Position numbers and translations under genes: made by a program. Positions 39,501 to 64,000 of a DNA stretch of 64,000 bases are shown piece after piece (within the stretch, counting starts at the first letter, position 1; every line of letters starts with the position of its first letter). The stretch spans positions 2,291,267 through 2,355,266 of the forward strand of contig CM055740.1 in the NCBI GenBank assembly GCA_029465975.1, given 5' to 3'. The notes beneath the pieces are model-generated. The model worked only from the letters and a program-made list of their open reading frames with translations. It was not told the DNA's origin and did not search any database. This DNA comes from Dallia pectoralis. Lineage: Eukaryota > Chordata > Actinopteri > Esociformes > Umbridae.

Positions 39501-41016
39501 ACATGTTAGCCTAGCTGGCACGCCTAAACTCAGCCAGCCTTAACGCCTAAACTCAGCCAGCCTTAACGCCTAAACTCAGCCAGCCCTAACGCCTAAACTC
39601 AGCCAGCCTTAACGCCTAAACTCAGCCAGCCTTAACGCCTAAACTCAGCCAGCCTTAACGCCTAAACTCAGCCAGCCTTAACGCCTAAACTCAGCCAGCC
39701 CTAACGCCTAAACTCAGCCAGCCTTAACGCCTAAACTCAGCCAGCCTTAACGCCTAAACTCAGCCAGCCCTAACGCCTAAACTTAGCCAGCCTTAACGCC
39801 TAAACTCAGCCAGCCTTAACGCCTACACTCAGCCAGCCTTAACGCCTAAACTCAGCCAGCCTTAACGCCTAAACTCAGCCAGCCTTAATGCCTAAACTCA
39901 GCCAGCACTAACACCTAAACTCAGCCAGCCTTAACGCCTAAACTCAGCCAGCCTTAACGCCTAAACTCAGCCAGCCTTAATGCCTAAACTCAGCCAGCAC
40001 TATCACCTAAACTCAGCCAGCACTAACACCTAAACTCAGCCAGCCCTAATGCCTAAAGGCAACTTCTGATTTCTCAACCAAACGGTTCTAAAGAGGTCTT
40101 GCCAAATAACTTCACAGGTTTTCCTATCTTTGTGAGGTCCCTACATGTACACATAGACCAGGTCATACACACACAGAAACACACACTCTTCTCACCACTG
40201 TCAATAGACCAGCTGCATACTCATTAAAACAAGTTCCTCACTCTAGCTTCCCTCAAACTCTTCCTGAAAGGATTTCATTGTAAACATATCGCTATCCTAG
40301 TGGAATGTCTGAAGACTGGGCAGTTTCAGGGTCACAAAATAAAACACTGACAAAATAAAACACTGGAACCAGAATAAAATACTTTCAACAACATTTGCAA
40401 AGTTGTTAGTTTAAATCCAGCCTAGTCCCGCCTCCTGACGGGGTGTTAATCAGGGAAACAGTTACTCATTCATTGACACAGTCGAAAGACTAAAAACTCT
40501 ATATTACCTTTTGATCTGGGAAGAAAGCATTTCAGCTTGACCTTCCAAGGATGTGTGGTTATTAATGATCCTTTCGTTATTAATAATAACTCACTAAGAC
40601 ACACACGCGTGCACATTCACACGCGCGCATTAACAGCAGAACGGAAATGTCTACAATAAACATCCCTCTGTAATGACTAAATAGTATAAACCCTTACAGT
40701 TTTCACACAGTTAAATAACCTTGTATGTCCATCTCCCCATATCCCGTTACTGTGGGAGATTCACGTAGTTTTGGCCTGTACGTTAAGGGTTAATGCAAAC
40801 ATACACAGATATAATAAAAACCCCAGTAAGTTATATAGAAGTTAACGGTAAAGTAACGGTTATATATAAGTAACGGTAACCGCGTATCTCACATAAACTC
40901 CGGAACGGAGTAGGCAAATATGAACACAATACTTTTGCTGAAACACTCACCCAGAAAACGAAATTAAAGAAAAATAGCATGAATTTGATACACTTGGTAC
41001 AGCCCACTACTGCCAT
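19174..41016 (-). CDS. cd81: CD81 tetraspanin, complete (8 coding exons, 239 aa)
   Basis: Four-pass membrane organiser of tetraspanin-enriched microdomains. Coding exons in order: 40951-41016, 38400-38514, 24410-24507, 21775-21849, 21300-21413, 19929-20030, 19584-19667 and 19174-19239. All joins are in frame with GT..AG introns. The protein starts MAVVGCTKCIKFMLFFFNFVFW. It shows TM2 with VGFLGCYGAIQESQCLLGT and TM3 with FACEVAAGIWGF. The large extracellular loop has LDCCG plus two further cysteines (TLCP, NCH). TM4 has LIGLAALVVAVIM and the tail IRNATPVY. Human CD81 is 236 aa with almost the same blocks (VGFLGCYGAIQESQCLLGT, FACEVAAGIWGF, LDCCG, RNSSVY). It lies head-to-head with kcnc1 and is followed in the same direction by pkp3. 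Two introns are dominated by arrays of splice-site copies (see findings). The a or b paralogue is not assigned. Confidence 0.95.
19584..19667 (-). CDS. cd81: cd81 coding exon 7
   Basis: Acceptor TTCTCCCAACACCAG and donor ATG/GTAAGTAG. It gives 28 codons: NCHLKLKELFSEKLHLIG... includes the last loop cysteine and most of TM4. Confidence 0.94.
19668..19928. repeat. cd81 intron 6 with GT-rich patches
   Basis: Short intron with two GT-rich microsatellite patches (about 19747-19790 and 19818-19850) separated by a similar block. No gene. Confidence 0.8.
19929..20030 (-). CDS. cd81: cd81 coding exon 6 (LDCCG)
   Basis: Acceptor TGTTCTCTCCTCAG/CTGGATTGC at 20031/20030, donor CAG/GTACACAT at 19929/19928. 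It gives 34 codons starting LDCCGKGDDSP, the signature tetraspanin CCG motif. Its acceptor is the last of 25 tandem copies of the same 3' splice-site sequence. Confidence 0.95.
20031..20804 (-). repeat. 31-bp minisatellite of 3' splice-site copies, 25 units
   Basis: Units start at 20031 and recur every 31 bp to 20775. In the sense of cd81 each unit reads TTCTGACC, then TCTGTTCTCTCCTCAG, then CTG. That is a branch-point-like sequence, a polypyrimidine tract and an AG, in correct order and spacing. The unit at 20031 is the authentic acceptor of exon 6. Substitutions are mostly GAGG/CAGG in the CAGAGGTC part. Expansion has evidently copied the splice site together with 3 bp of exon. Confidence 0.95.
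20805..20975. other. Unique core of cd81 intron 5
   Basis: Only about 170 bp of the 1.27-kb intron lies outside the two arrays. Confidence 0.85.
20976..21312 (-). repeat. 25-bp minisatellite of 5' splice-site copies, 13 donors
   Basis: In cd81 sense each unit is TGTTTCACCAGACG/GTATGTCAGCT: 14 bases identical to the end of exon 5 plus 11 intron bases. Donor junctions fall every 25 bp from 21300 (authentic) down to 21000. The most distal copy near 20975 is degenerate. The array has no stop in any of the three minus-strand frames. Confidence 0.95.
21300..21413 (-). CDS. cd81: cd81 coding exon 5
   Basis: Acceptor TTTGTTCCAG, then ISKEMINFYDTAYIKSMD ... VLEVFHQT and donor ACG/GTATGT. It gives 38 codons in phase 0. 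It encodes the first helices of the large extracellular loop (human KDVKQFYDQAL ... VVKTFHET). Confidence 0.94.
21414..21774. repeat. cd81 intron 4: (GT)n and telomere-like GGTTAGG patch
   Basis: A GT microsatellite lies at about 21448-21499. A degenerate GGTTAGGGTTAGG-type patch spans about 21540-21680. CA-rich sequence (cd81 sense) directly follows the exon 4 donor at 21774. The telomere-like patch contains only two perfect TTAGGG steps. Confidence 0.75.
21775..21849 (-). CDS. cd81: cd81 coding exon 4
   Basis: Acceptor TTCTTCTTCGTCAG and donor ACA/GTAAGTCAC. It gives 25 codons, FFFMLVCLFACEVAAGIWGF..., which is TM3. A CA-rich stretch just inside the intron resembles known hnRNP L-type intronic splicing elements. 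Confidence 0.95.
22087..23971. mobile_element. hAT-like DNA transposon, non-autonomous, 1.9 kb
   Basis: It is flanked by a perfect 8-bp direct repeat ATTAAGTG (22079-22086 and 23972-23979), as hAT elements produce. The ends are inverted: CAGAGCTGTGCTCGAGACC on the left, CAGAGCTGTAGTACTCGAGA on the right (minus strand). Subterminal GAGACCGAGAC-type repeats occur at both ends (22110-22260 and 23855-23955). The AT-rich interior has no hAT transposase I recognise. A 129-codon plus-strand frame at 23221-23610 has several CxxC pairs (CDRC, CSVC, CAQC), but its only ATG is late and its meaning is unknown. It lies in cd81 intron 3. Confidence 0.88.
24090..24250. repeat. GT microsatellite with GAGGAATGGATT spacers
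   Basis: Four GT/GCGT runs are separated by the same GAGGAATGGATT spacer, a compound repeat in cd81 intron 3. Confidence 0.93.
24410..24507 (-). CDS. cd81: cd81 coding exon 3
   Basis: Acceptor TTTCTCTTTAG/GTGTTTATATCC and donor ACG/GTGAGTAAC. It is 98 bp, completing a codon split with exon 2 (A+GT). It encodes VYILIAVGAVMMFVGFLGCY and AIQESQCLLGT: TM2 and the intracellular loop. Confidence 0.95.
24640..25825 (-). repeat. 30-bp minisatellite carrying the cd81 exon 3 acceptor junction, about 39 units
   Basis: In cd81 sense the units read ...GGTGTAGTTGTAG/GTGTTTATATG.... They share the 13-mer TAGGTGTTTATAT with the true exon 3 acceptor (24498-24510). Units nearest the exon keep it exactly; further units drift to TAGGTGTTAATAT and TAGGTATTAATAT. 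The array starts about 135 bp upstream of the exon in transcript sense. One minus-strand frame is open as a decapeptide repeat (GGVVVGVNMA). Confidence 0.95.
25826..27067. repeat. cd81 intron 2: short array of 12-bp units in unique sequence
   Basis: A 12-bp TATGTGCTAGCC / TATGTGATAGCC / CAATGTGCTAAC array lies at about 26305-26555. The flanks (25826-26304, 26556-27067) show nothing I recognise. Confidence 0.85.
27068..27463. repeat. 11-bp minisatellite GTGTGGTGTCA, about 36 copies
   Basis: Units alternate GTGTGGTGTCA with GCGTGGTGCCA variants. All frames stay open as CQCGVSVVSVW-like repeats. Confidence 0.95.
27465..28893. repeat. 34-bp minisatellite, left block (about 42 copies)
   Basis: Units TAACTAATACCAGACTAGTA plus CTGTATAAACCCTC, with TTTATAA/GTATAA and CTC/CTA variants. 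The block ends abruptly at 28893 where the LTR element begins. The same array resumes at 32241. Confidence 0.97.
28889..28893. repeat. 5-bp target-site duplication, left copy
   Basis: AAACC here and at 32241-32245 flank the LTR element. Removing the element and one copy restores a normal 34-bp unit (TATAAACCCTATAAC). Confidence 0.95.
28894..29284 (+). repeat. 5' LTR
   Basis: 391 bp, TG...CA ends. A TATA-like GCTATAAAGG lies at 29001-29010 and AATAAA at 29211-29216, giving a recognisable U3-R-U5 order in plus orientation. Confidence 0.95.
29285..29779 (+). other. LTR element 5' interior, gag-like or leader region
   Basis: GC-rich stretch after the 5' LTR. A plus-strand frame running on from the LTR gives HPRSPQSRTVSGFLGG and SDSLSSDDEEAFYERVEEDS and ends at a stop near 29530. 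A second frame is open from about 29327 to 29704. I recognise no gag or zinc-knuckle motif. It could be a decayed gag or a captured fragment. Confidence 0.4.
29780..31670 (+). repeat. Intra-element coding-like array of 30-bp and 24-bp ATGGC units
   Basis: The first part (to about 30820) has 30-bp units such as GCGCCCAAGATGGCTGCCGC giving TPAPKMAAAV-type decapeptides. A short 24-bp series (GCCGCCCACAATGGCTGCC) follows to about 30985. Then come 24-bp units CACGATGGCCGCCGCCACGA to about 31670. Because units are multiples of three and GC-rich, all three plus-strand frames and long stretches of the minus strand lack stops (plus frames of 628-692 codons). Which frame, if any, is translated is not decidable from one copy. 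Similar KMAA-type repeats are, to my recollection, found in other fish retroelement ORFs. Confidence 0.93.
31850..32240 (+). repeat. 3' LTR
   Basis: 391 bp. I found no difference from the 5' LTR on reading the two through. It is followed by the target duplication AAACC (32241-32245). Confidence 0.95.
32241..34093. repeat. 34-bp minisatellite, right block (about 54 copies)
   Basis: Continuation of the array interrupted by the LTR element. This side carries extra variants absent or rare on the left (AGGTATTG in place of AGTACTG, TAATCCCAG, TAAATCC). Confidence 0.97.
34094..35727. repeat. cd81 intron 2: CT-rich tract, 36-bp triplet repeat, possible interspersed repeat
   Basis: A CTCTCTCCCTC-rich tract lies at about 34545-34795. 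A unit of about 36 bp (CTGGTTCTGACAGATACTCC...) is present three times at about 35365-35472. At about 35098-35160 the sequence TAGTGCGCAATATAGAGG followed by TAATTTGGGACG resembles an interspersed repeat I know from salmonid and pike DNA. The remainder is unremarkable. Confidence 0.65.
35728..35805 (+). repeat. Inverted repeat, left arm (78 bp)
   Basis: It is perfectly complementary to 40029-40106 on my reading. It contains TTTGGCAAGACCTCTTTAGA...GCCTTTAGGCATTAGG and runs into three copies of the 22-bp unit that is expanded at 39530-40070. The two arms flank cd81 exon 2. Confidence 0.93.
35841..36281. other. cd81 intron 2, unique sequence
   Basis: Nothing recognised. Confidence 0.5.
36282..36770. 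repeat. 21-bp minisatellite, about 23 copies
   Basis: Units GACCAACACCTACAGAACAC plus A, with a GACCACA variant block. Frames stay open as heptapeptides (TEHRPTP plus strand, WSVFCRC minus strand). It is intronic, so coding is unlikely. Confidence 0.96.
36771..37685. other. cd81 intron 2, mostly unique sequence
   Basis: Only a short GGTGGGGGTGGAGA repeat at about 37425-37475 stands out. Confidence 0.55.
37686..38010. repeat. 22-bp minisatellite, about 15 copies, with a 19-bp variant
   Basis: Units CTGAGGTCCAGACAGAGACA plus CT; three units near 37738-37790 read CTGAGATCC and are shorter. Confidence 0.95.
38400..38514 (-). CDS. cd81: cd81 coding exon 2
   Basis: Acceptor TTCTCTCTAACAG/TTGGCTGG and donor ATCA/GTAAGTTCT. 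It is 115 bp, leaving one base for exon 3. It encodes LAGGVILGVALWLRHDNQTS and APNTFYI: the end of TM1 and the small extracellular loop, almost as in human CD81. NQTS is a potential N-glycosylation sequon. Confidence 0.95.
38515..39404. other. cd81 intron 1, GA-rich start then unique sequence
   Basis: GAGAGA-rich sequence to about 38632, then nothing recognised. Confidence 0.5.
39405..40070. repeat. 31-bp and 22-bp minisatellites in cd81 intron 1
   Basis: Four copies of AACATGTTAGCCTAGCTGGC-type units (to about 39525) precede about 24 copies of the 22-bp unit CGCCTAAACTCAGCCAGCCT plus TA. The 22-bp unit is the inverted form of the three copies at 35780-35840. Confidence 0.95.
40029..40106 (-). 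repeat. Inverted repeat, right arm (78 bp)
   Basis: Reverse complement of 35728-35805. It overlaps the end of the 22-bp array. Confidence 0.93.
40107..40950. other. cd81 intron 1, unique sequence next to exon 1
   Basis: No array or element seen. Confidence 0.5.
40951..41016 (-). CDS. cd81: cd81 coding exon 1 with start codon
   Basis: ATG at 41016-41014 (context GTGGAGATGG, purine at -3) begins MAVVGCTKCIKFMLFFFNFVFW. The exon ends TGG/GTGAGTG. CD81 characteristically starts MGVEGCTKCIKYLLF, so the start is well supported. Confidence 0.94.
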
Positions 41017-43598
41017 CTCCACGGATATTAGAATTGATTCTTTTAGAATACAAATAAATAAATAGAACGATAATAGATTCCACTAGGTTCTAAATGTAGA
41101 CGATGTGACTTCTGGTTCCAAGAACAAGAACTTGTGAAAGAAACCTCGAGATCTGCTCATCTAGTTGTCTTAGAAACTCCTCCTTGGATTTTTATGTATT
41201 TACTAATGATGGTGTAACCCGAGACTGGCCACCGGCAGAGGTTGAATATCCTCTGAGTCCGGATAGGAAGTAGTTAAAACAGAGATGTGCTTCTGTTTGT
41301 TTCACAAAATACTTCTACGTTTTCAGATGTTGTGGTCTGACGTTGCTAAAACGATTAACTAAATATCAGTAAGTAAACAAATACGCGTGTATTTTCCATC
41401 TGGAGAATATCTTATCTTCCAATAGTTAGTTTTTGAGTGGGCTGTTTTTCTTCTAAATCGGTGGTTCAACTAGAGTTTTTTCTTTGCGGAAAGGTTGTCT
41501 GGAGAATAAAATCTAAATATACGACAAGTGGTTGTAATTCGTCAATAGGTCACATTCCCATTTACTCGGGCAATAATTCATCTATTTGATATAAAAACTG
41601 TGATTAAAAGAAAGTCTCAGACAATTTAAATTGTACAAGTGTGTTCATTATAATGTTTAAATTGCACCCCCTGGTATATTCAGAAGTATTAGTAGAAGTA
41701 TAGAAGTAGTAATATAGACCTACTAGATTGTTCCCTAACAACAAATACCCAATACCTGCACTACTTTCCTGACAGACGCATACTTAGACGAGCCAAGTGC
41801 TCGAGGGAAAGGGAACGAGTGCCATTTTGGACGAACAGTTATGATTTGATGACAGATCATCGAAGGGGAACATGAAATTGAGATTCACGACTATTGTTCT
41901 GTGTTGTCATGAGGTCTCTATAAGGGGGTAGAGGTAACTGAAATCACCCCCAGGCTTCATATATGAAACACTGTTAATTAAAGGGGAACACACTAAACGT
42001 TTGCATTTATACAATCATAACCCCGTATTTCTGTTGCATATGTATTTTCTAGTATGAATGCCTTAGTTACAGTTTAAGGAATGATTGCGCGTTTAGCTTA
42101 ATGATTCTCGGGCCCAATCCAGCAAATACCGGTCGAGGAAATATTATATACAGACTATTAAACTGCGCATGGTCCAAAATACTGTATAAACAAAGACATG
42201 TAAGAAAGAAGGGGGCGAGGATGTGAGGGGTAGAGGGGAGGGGGTAGGAAAGAAGGGGGCGGGGTGGGAGTGGAGGGGTAGAGGGGAGGGGGTATGAAAG
42301 AAGGGGGCGTGGTGGGAGTGGAGGGGGTTTCTGACTAGCTGCATGGGAAGCAAACAAATCAGTGAATGCATAAACTCCCTGACAGTCCATTCCACAAAAC
42401 AATGGTTCATACTGGGCATGCTCCGTGTGAGTTGAGAAGAGGGACGGTGGGAATCAGCTGTCCACAGTGGTTAGAGACAAGTCACGGTGCTTTGTTGCAG
42501 TGAGATTTCGTTTTGATTGGCCAGACTGTCGTCTTTAGCACTGCGTTTTCTGGTCGTATTCTCCGTTTGTCTCGCGTACTTCTTCACACACCCCTGGTTA
42601 GACATATCCCTGCGTGTGAACGCGCGCGCGCGCCTTCCTGATCTGCTTCCTTCAGACTCCACACGGTGACACGGTTGATCGCTCGCCCTCCTGCAGCTCG
42701 AACACGAGAACATCTCGGCCATCGACCCGCCACATGCATACGTGAAAACAACAATTACCTGCGGAAGGAAAGGCTCAGTCACGGATACCTGCGCACGAAG
42801 GGAAGGCGCGGCGCGTGTTCATCTAGAGCCTGTACCAGTTGCTGCCCCTCTGGTTCGTGCTACGGCTAAATGCATGTTCCTTTCGTTTTGTGGGAGGAGG
42901 TAAGCGACAGATCTACGAGGAGATCAATAGCAGTCTGAATAGCAAGGTGCCTCAGAGAGGGGGAGAGAGGGAGACAGAGGGAGAGATAGCGGGGGAGACA
43001 GGAGAGGGAGGGAGGGAGATAACGGTGTGACCGGTGCTGTCCTTTCAGCACCACGGAACGCAGTCACACTCCGCATCCCGAACCGCATTCACCTTGCCTA
43101 CGAATGTCATAAACTCATTTGATGAAAACCACCACGACGGATAGTTATTTGATCTTCTGCGCCTCACGGATTTTTACGACAATGAGGTGATGTTCATTGT
43201 TAATGGAACGCTATTGGCTCCAGTCGTTTTGGATGTTTGGGTGTTCTTTCTTCTCTGGGCTGTGAAGTGCATTGTAATCACCAGGAAGGATTGAGGAGAA
43301 CAGGGTCACAGTCAGTTATAATCAGTGTAGAAGGGCAGTGGTCGGCTTGCGTATTCATTCTGTGTGGATCTGTTGCCTGTAATCGCATCATCAGGTTTGT
43401 TCAGTTTCTTTGCCCGTTGTTCCATTTCCTTTCTTTCCTGTACCTTCCTCATTTGCTCATCCTTTCTGTGCGAGGAGAGCGAGAGCTAAAGACGGCGCCC
43501 GGCGCTGCACGAGTCCTCGCTCCCGCGGCGGCGTGCAGTGCTCGCTGAGTTGCCGTAGTGATGCCCGTAACTTATTGGAGACATGCCTAAGGGACGCG
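41017..43598. promoter_or_regulatory. Spacer between divergent cd81 and kcnc1 start codons
   Basis: 2.58 kb between the two ATGs, which must contain the 5' UTRs and probably both promoters. A G-rich 57-bp-type repeat with GGGGGCG lies at about 42205-42330, a CG run (CGCGCGCGCG) at about 42620 and a GA-rich tract at about 42945-43022. I cannot place a TSS or a TATA box with confidence. Confidence 0.4.
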
Positions 43599-62162
<18,564 letters not shown>

Positions 62163-62534
62163 AACTCTGCGACGGTTGACCGGGAGACTTTGGCCCTGTC
62201 CAGAATCATGCCCCAGGGCTTTCCTCTATTCTCTAGTCGCTTGTGGAAGTCTTATGAAGCGGGCTCAATGTGAAGCCTTGTGGTGGTAACAATCCTGTGA
62301 GACCTCCACAAGTGTCCAGGGGTTTGCTTCTGGACATATCCTGTCAATATGTGACCGACTGCTCTCTGCTCTTCTCTTCTCTCTCCCGTCAAATTTGGTT
62401 TTCCAGCCGTTGCCACGTCTCCTTGTTTTCCTCTTGTTTTGTTAATCGCCTCTCCTGTCCGATCTGTCTCGAAATTGGGATAACGGCACGAATGCCTCAG
62501 CTCGAGGTGTTAGCGTGGCCTCAGCGCCAGCCTC

Positions 62535-62900
62535 TGTCATAGGGCCTCAGCCCAGTTCATAGGGCCTCAGCCCAGTTCATAGGGCCACAGCCCAGTTCAT
62601 AGGGCCTCAGCCCAGTTCATAGGGCCTCAGCCCAGTTCATAGGGCCTCAGCCCAGTTCATAGGGCCTCAGCCCAGTTCATAGGGCCTCAGCCCAGTTCAT
62701 AGGGCCTCAGCCCAGTTCATAGGGCCACAGCCCAGTTCATAGGGCCTCAGCCCAGTTCATAGGGCCACAGCCCAGTTCATAGGGCCTCAGCCCAGTTCAT
62801 AGGGCCACAGCCCAGTTCATAGGGCCACAGCCCAGTTCATAGGGCCTCAGCCCAGTTCATAGGGCCTCAGCCCAGTTCATAGGGCCTCAGCCCAGTTCAG
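62535..62900. repeat. 20-bp minisatellite, about 18 copies
   Basis: Units AGGGCCTCAGCCCAGTTCAT with a GGCCACAG variant; strictly periodic. Confidence 0.97.
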
Positions 62901-63087
62901 CCGCAGTTAAGCACTGATGATATAAGCAGTCTGACATCCCACTGAGTCGGCATTCTGTTACGCCTCGTAGTTAAATGGTTTCTACCTTTGTTTCATTGCC
63001 TGTTGCTCTGTTGGCTTTGGACCTCTCATAATTTGACTCTTCGTTCCATATGACCTTCTCATCTGCTTTTTAAAACAAAACTTGTGA

Positions 63088-63093
63088 AATAAA
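63088..63093 (+). terminator. Candidate kcnc1 polyadenylation signal AATAAA
   Basis: AATAAA about 0.93 kb after the kcnc1 stop, followed by T-rich sequence. Confidence 0.5.
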
Positions 63094-63110
63094 GACAATT
63101 TCATAAGATG

Positions 63111-63784
63111 TATTTATTTCCTGCTTTATGATGTTTATGATGCTGAAGCTATGATTTTATTTATTGGAAGTCCACATCTGCCAGCTGATATTTCCTGAGT
63201 CCCAAATGGTGCCCACTTCTCTCCGTGTGCACTAATTGGAGTGCACATTCTAAGAATAGGGTGCAATTTGGGCAGCAGACCAGTTGGTGGGAATCTCCCA
63301 ATAAGTATTTAATTGATGCAAAGTGGAGACGTTCAAAACATGTATGAAAAGACTTGATAAAGACTATAACTCTGAAAGTGGATGTTCTACTCTGTTCTGA
63401 TCCTGGAGGGGAATGGGGACGTTTCTTCTGATACTAATGATGCTACGTTTGTTGTCAACAGAGACTAAACTGTCATTTCATTTGCATGTGTGGCATGAGA
63501 TTATGTTCAACGAGAAGCAAACTGTTTGACATGTAAGAAAAACAATGTTTTCTTTCAGAAGCTTCTTCCAACCTTTTATGCACAAGCTGCTTATTCTATA
63601 GCAAGAGACTTATAGCAGAAAAAATGTCATGTAGCTGCCATTTCTTGCCTTTCCCAAATTCATATATTGTTTACGAACTTATGAAATAATTCACTACAGG
63701 GATCTCCATCTTAAAGAGAAACGCTTAAACGTATATTTCAGACTTCATAAAAAAAGATGTTTGCATTTTTGCATTGCTTTTAGT
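63111..63784. other. Spacer downstream of kcnc1
   Basis: A possible interspersed repeat lies at about 63190-63280 (CCCAAATGGTGCCCAC ... AATAGGGTGCAATTTGGG). Otherwise nothing. Confidence 0.4.
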
Positions 63785-64000
63785 TTAACAACACACAGCA
63801 ATGCAGAGGTGATAATGCGTACAGATAAACAACACATAACAACACAGATGTGATAATGCGTACAGATAAACAACACAGAGGTGATAATGCGTACAGATAA
63901 ACAACACATAACAACACAGATGTGATAATGCGTACAGATAAACAACACAGAGGTGATAATGCGTACAGATAAACAACACATAACAACACAGATGTGATAA
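63785..64000. repeat. Compound minisatellite of GATAATGCGTACAGATAAAC units, runs off the right edge
   Basis: A core of about 30 bp (GTGATAATGCGTACAGATAA ... CAACACAGA) alternates with copies carrying an added CATAACAACA, giving a super-unit of about 70 bp. It continues beyond the window. Confidence 0.93.

Larger units (their letters stand above)
62163..63110 (+). other. kcnc1: kcnc1 3' UTR (putative) containing a 20-bp repeat
   Basis: From the stop to just past AATAAA at 63088-63093 (GTGAAATAAAGAC). It includes the 62535-62900 minisatellite. The extent is inference from a single strong signal. Confidence 0.5.

Noticed and set aside
43410..43598. N-terminal extension of kcnc1 like the inactivation peptides of Kv3.3/Kv3.4
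   Set aside because: The frame is open upstream but contains no ATG before MGLSDEK. A resemblance of ETCLRDAM to a Kv3.4 stretch is too short to trust.

Overview
The window is vertebrate nuclear DNA from a teleost fish. It carries three intron-containing genes whose predicted proteins are clearly vertebrate-like, with GT..AG introns of up to 13.9 kb. Several short interspersed sequences (around 35098, 47925, 51685 and 63232) look like repeats I know as common in salmonid and pike genomes, so a salmoniform/esociform fish is my best but tentative guess. By hand count about 24 kb of the 64 kb (over one third) is minisatellite or microsatellite.

Layout. 1-12.7 kb: five coding exons of a plakophilin-3 gene (pkp3, minus strand). 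They encode the N-terminal head; the armadillo part lies off the left edge. 12.7-18.2 kb: gene-poor spacer with a 22-bp array of about 1.4 kb. 18.2-41.0 kb: a complete eight-exon tetraspanin CD81 gene (minus strand, 239 aa). Its 13.9-kb intron 2 holds a 34-bp array of about 96 copies split by a 3.35-kb LTR retroelement, and its intron 3 holds a 1.9-kb hAT-like DNA transposon. 41.0-43.6 kb: the spacer between the divergent cd81 and kcnc1 start codons. 43.6-63.1 kb: a complete four-coding-exon Kv3.1-type potassium channel gene (kcnc1, plus strand, 636 aa) with a repeat-bearing 3' UTR. 63.1-64 kb: spacer with a small repeat.

The three genes do not form a pathway. Pkp3 is a desmosomal plaque protein, CD81 a membrane organiser and Kv3.1 a fast delayed-rectifier channel; all three families have human members on 11p15, so the neighbourhood probably reflects old synteny.

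The most unusual signal is that several minisatellites are tandem copies of the splice junctions beside them. cd81 intron 5 begins with 13 tandem copies of its own 5' splice site (25-bp unit) and ends with 25 tandem copies of a complete-looking 3' splice site (31-bp unit). kcnc1 exon 1 is followed by eight 78-bp units each bearing a perfect CAG-GGTGAGT donor. A 30-bp array of about 39 units before cd81 exon 3 repeats that exon's acceptor junction. kcnc1 exon 3 has a pure (TG)87 tract where its polypyrimidine tract should be. I treat these as candidate splice-junction-seeded minisatellites.

The second unusual object is the LTR element. Its two 391-bp LTRs look identical by eye and it has a 5-bp target duplication. 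It has no recognisable pol, and its body is a coding-like array of ATGGC-containing units.
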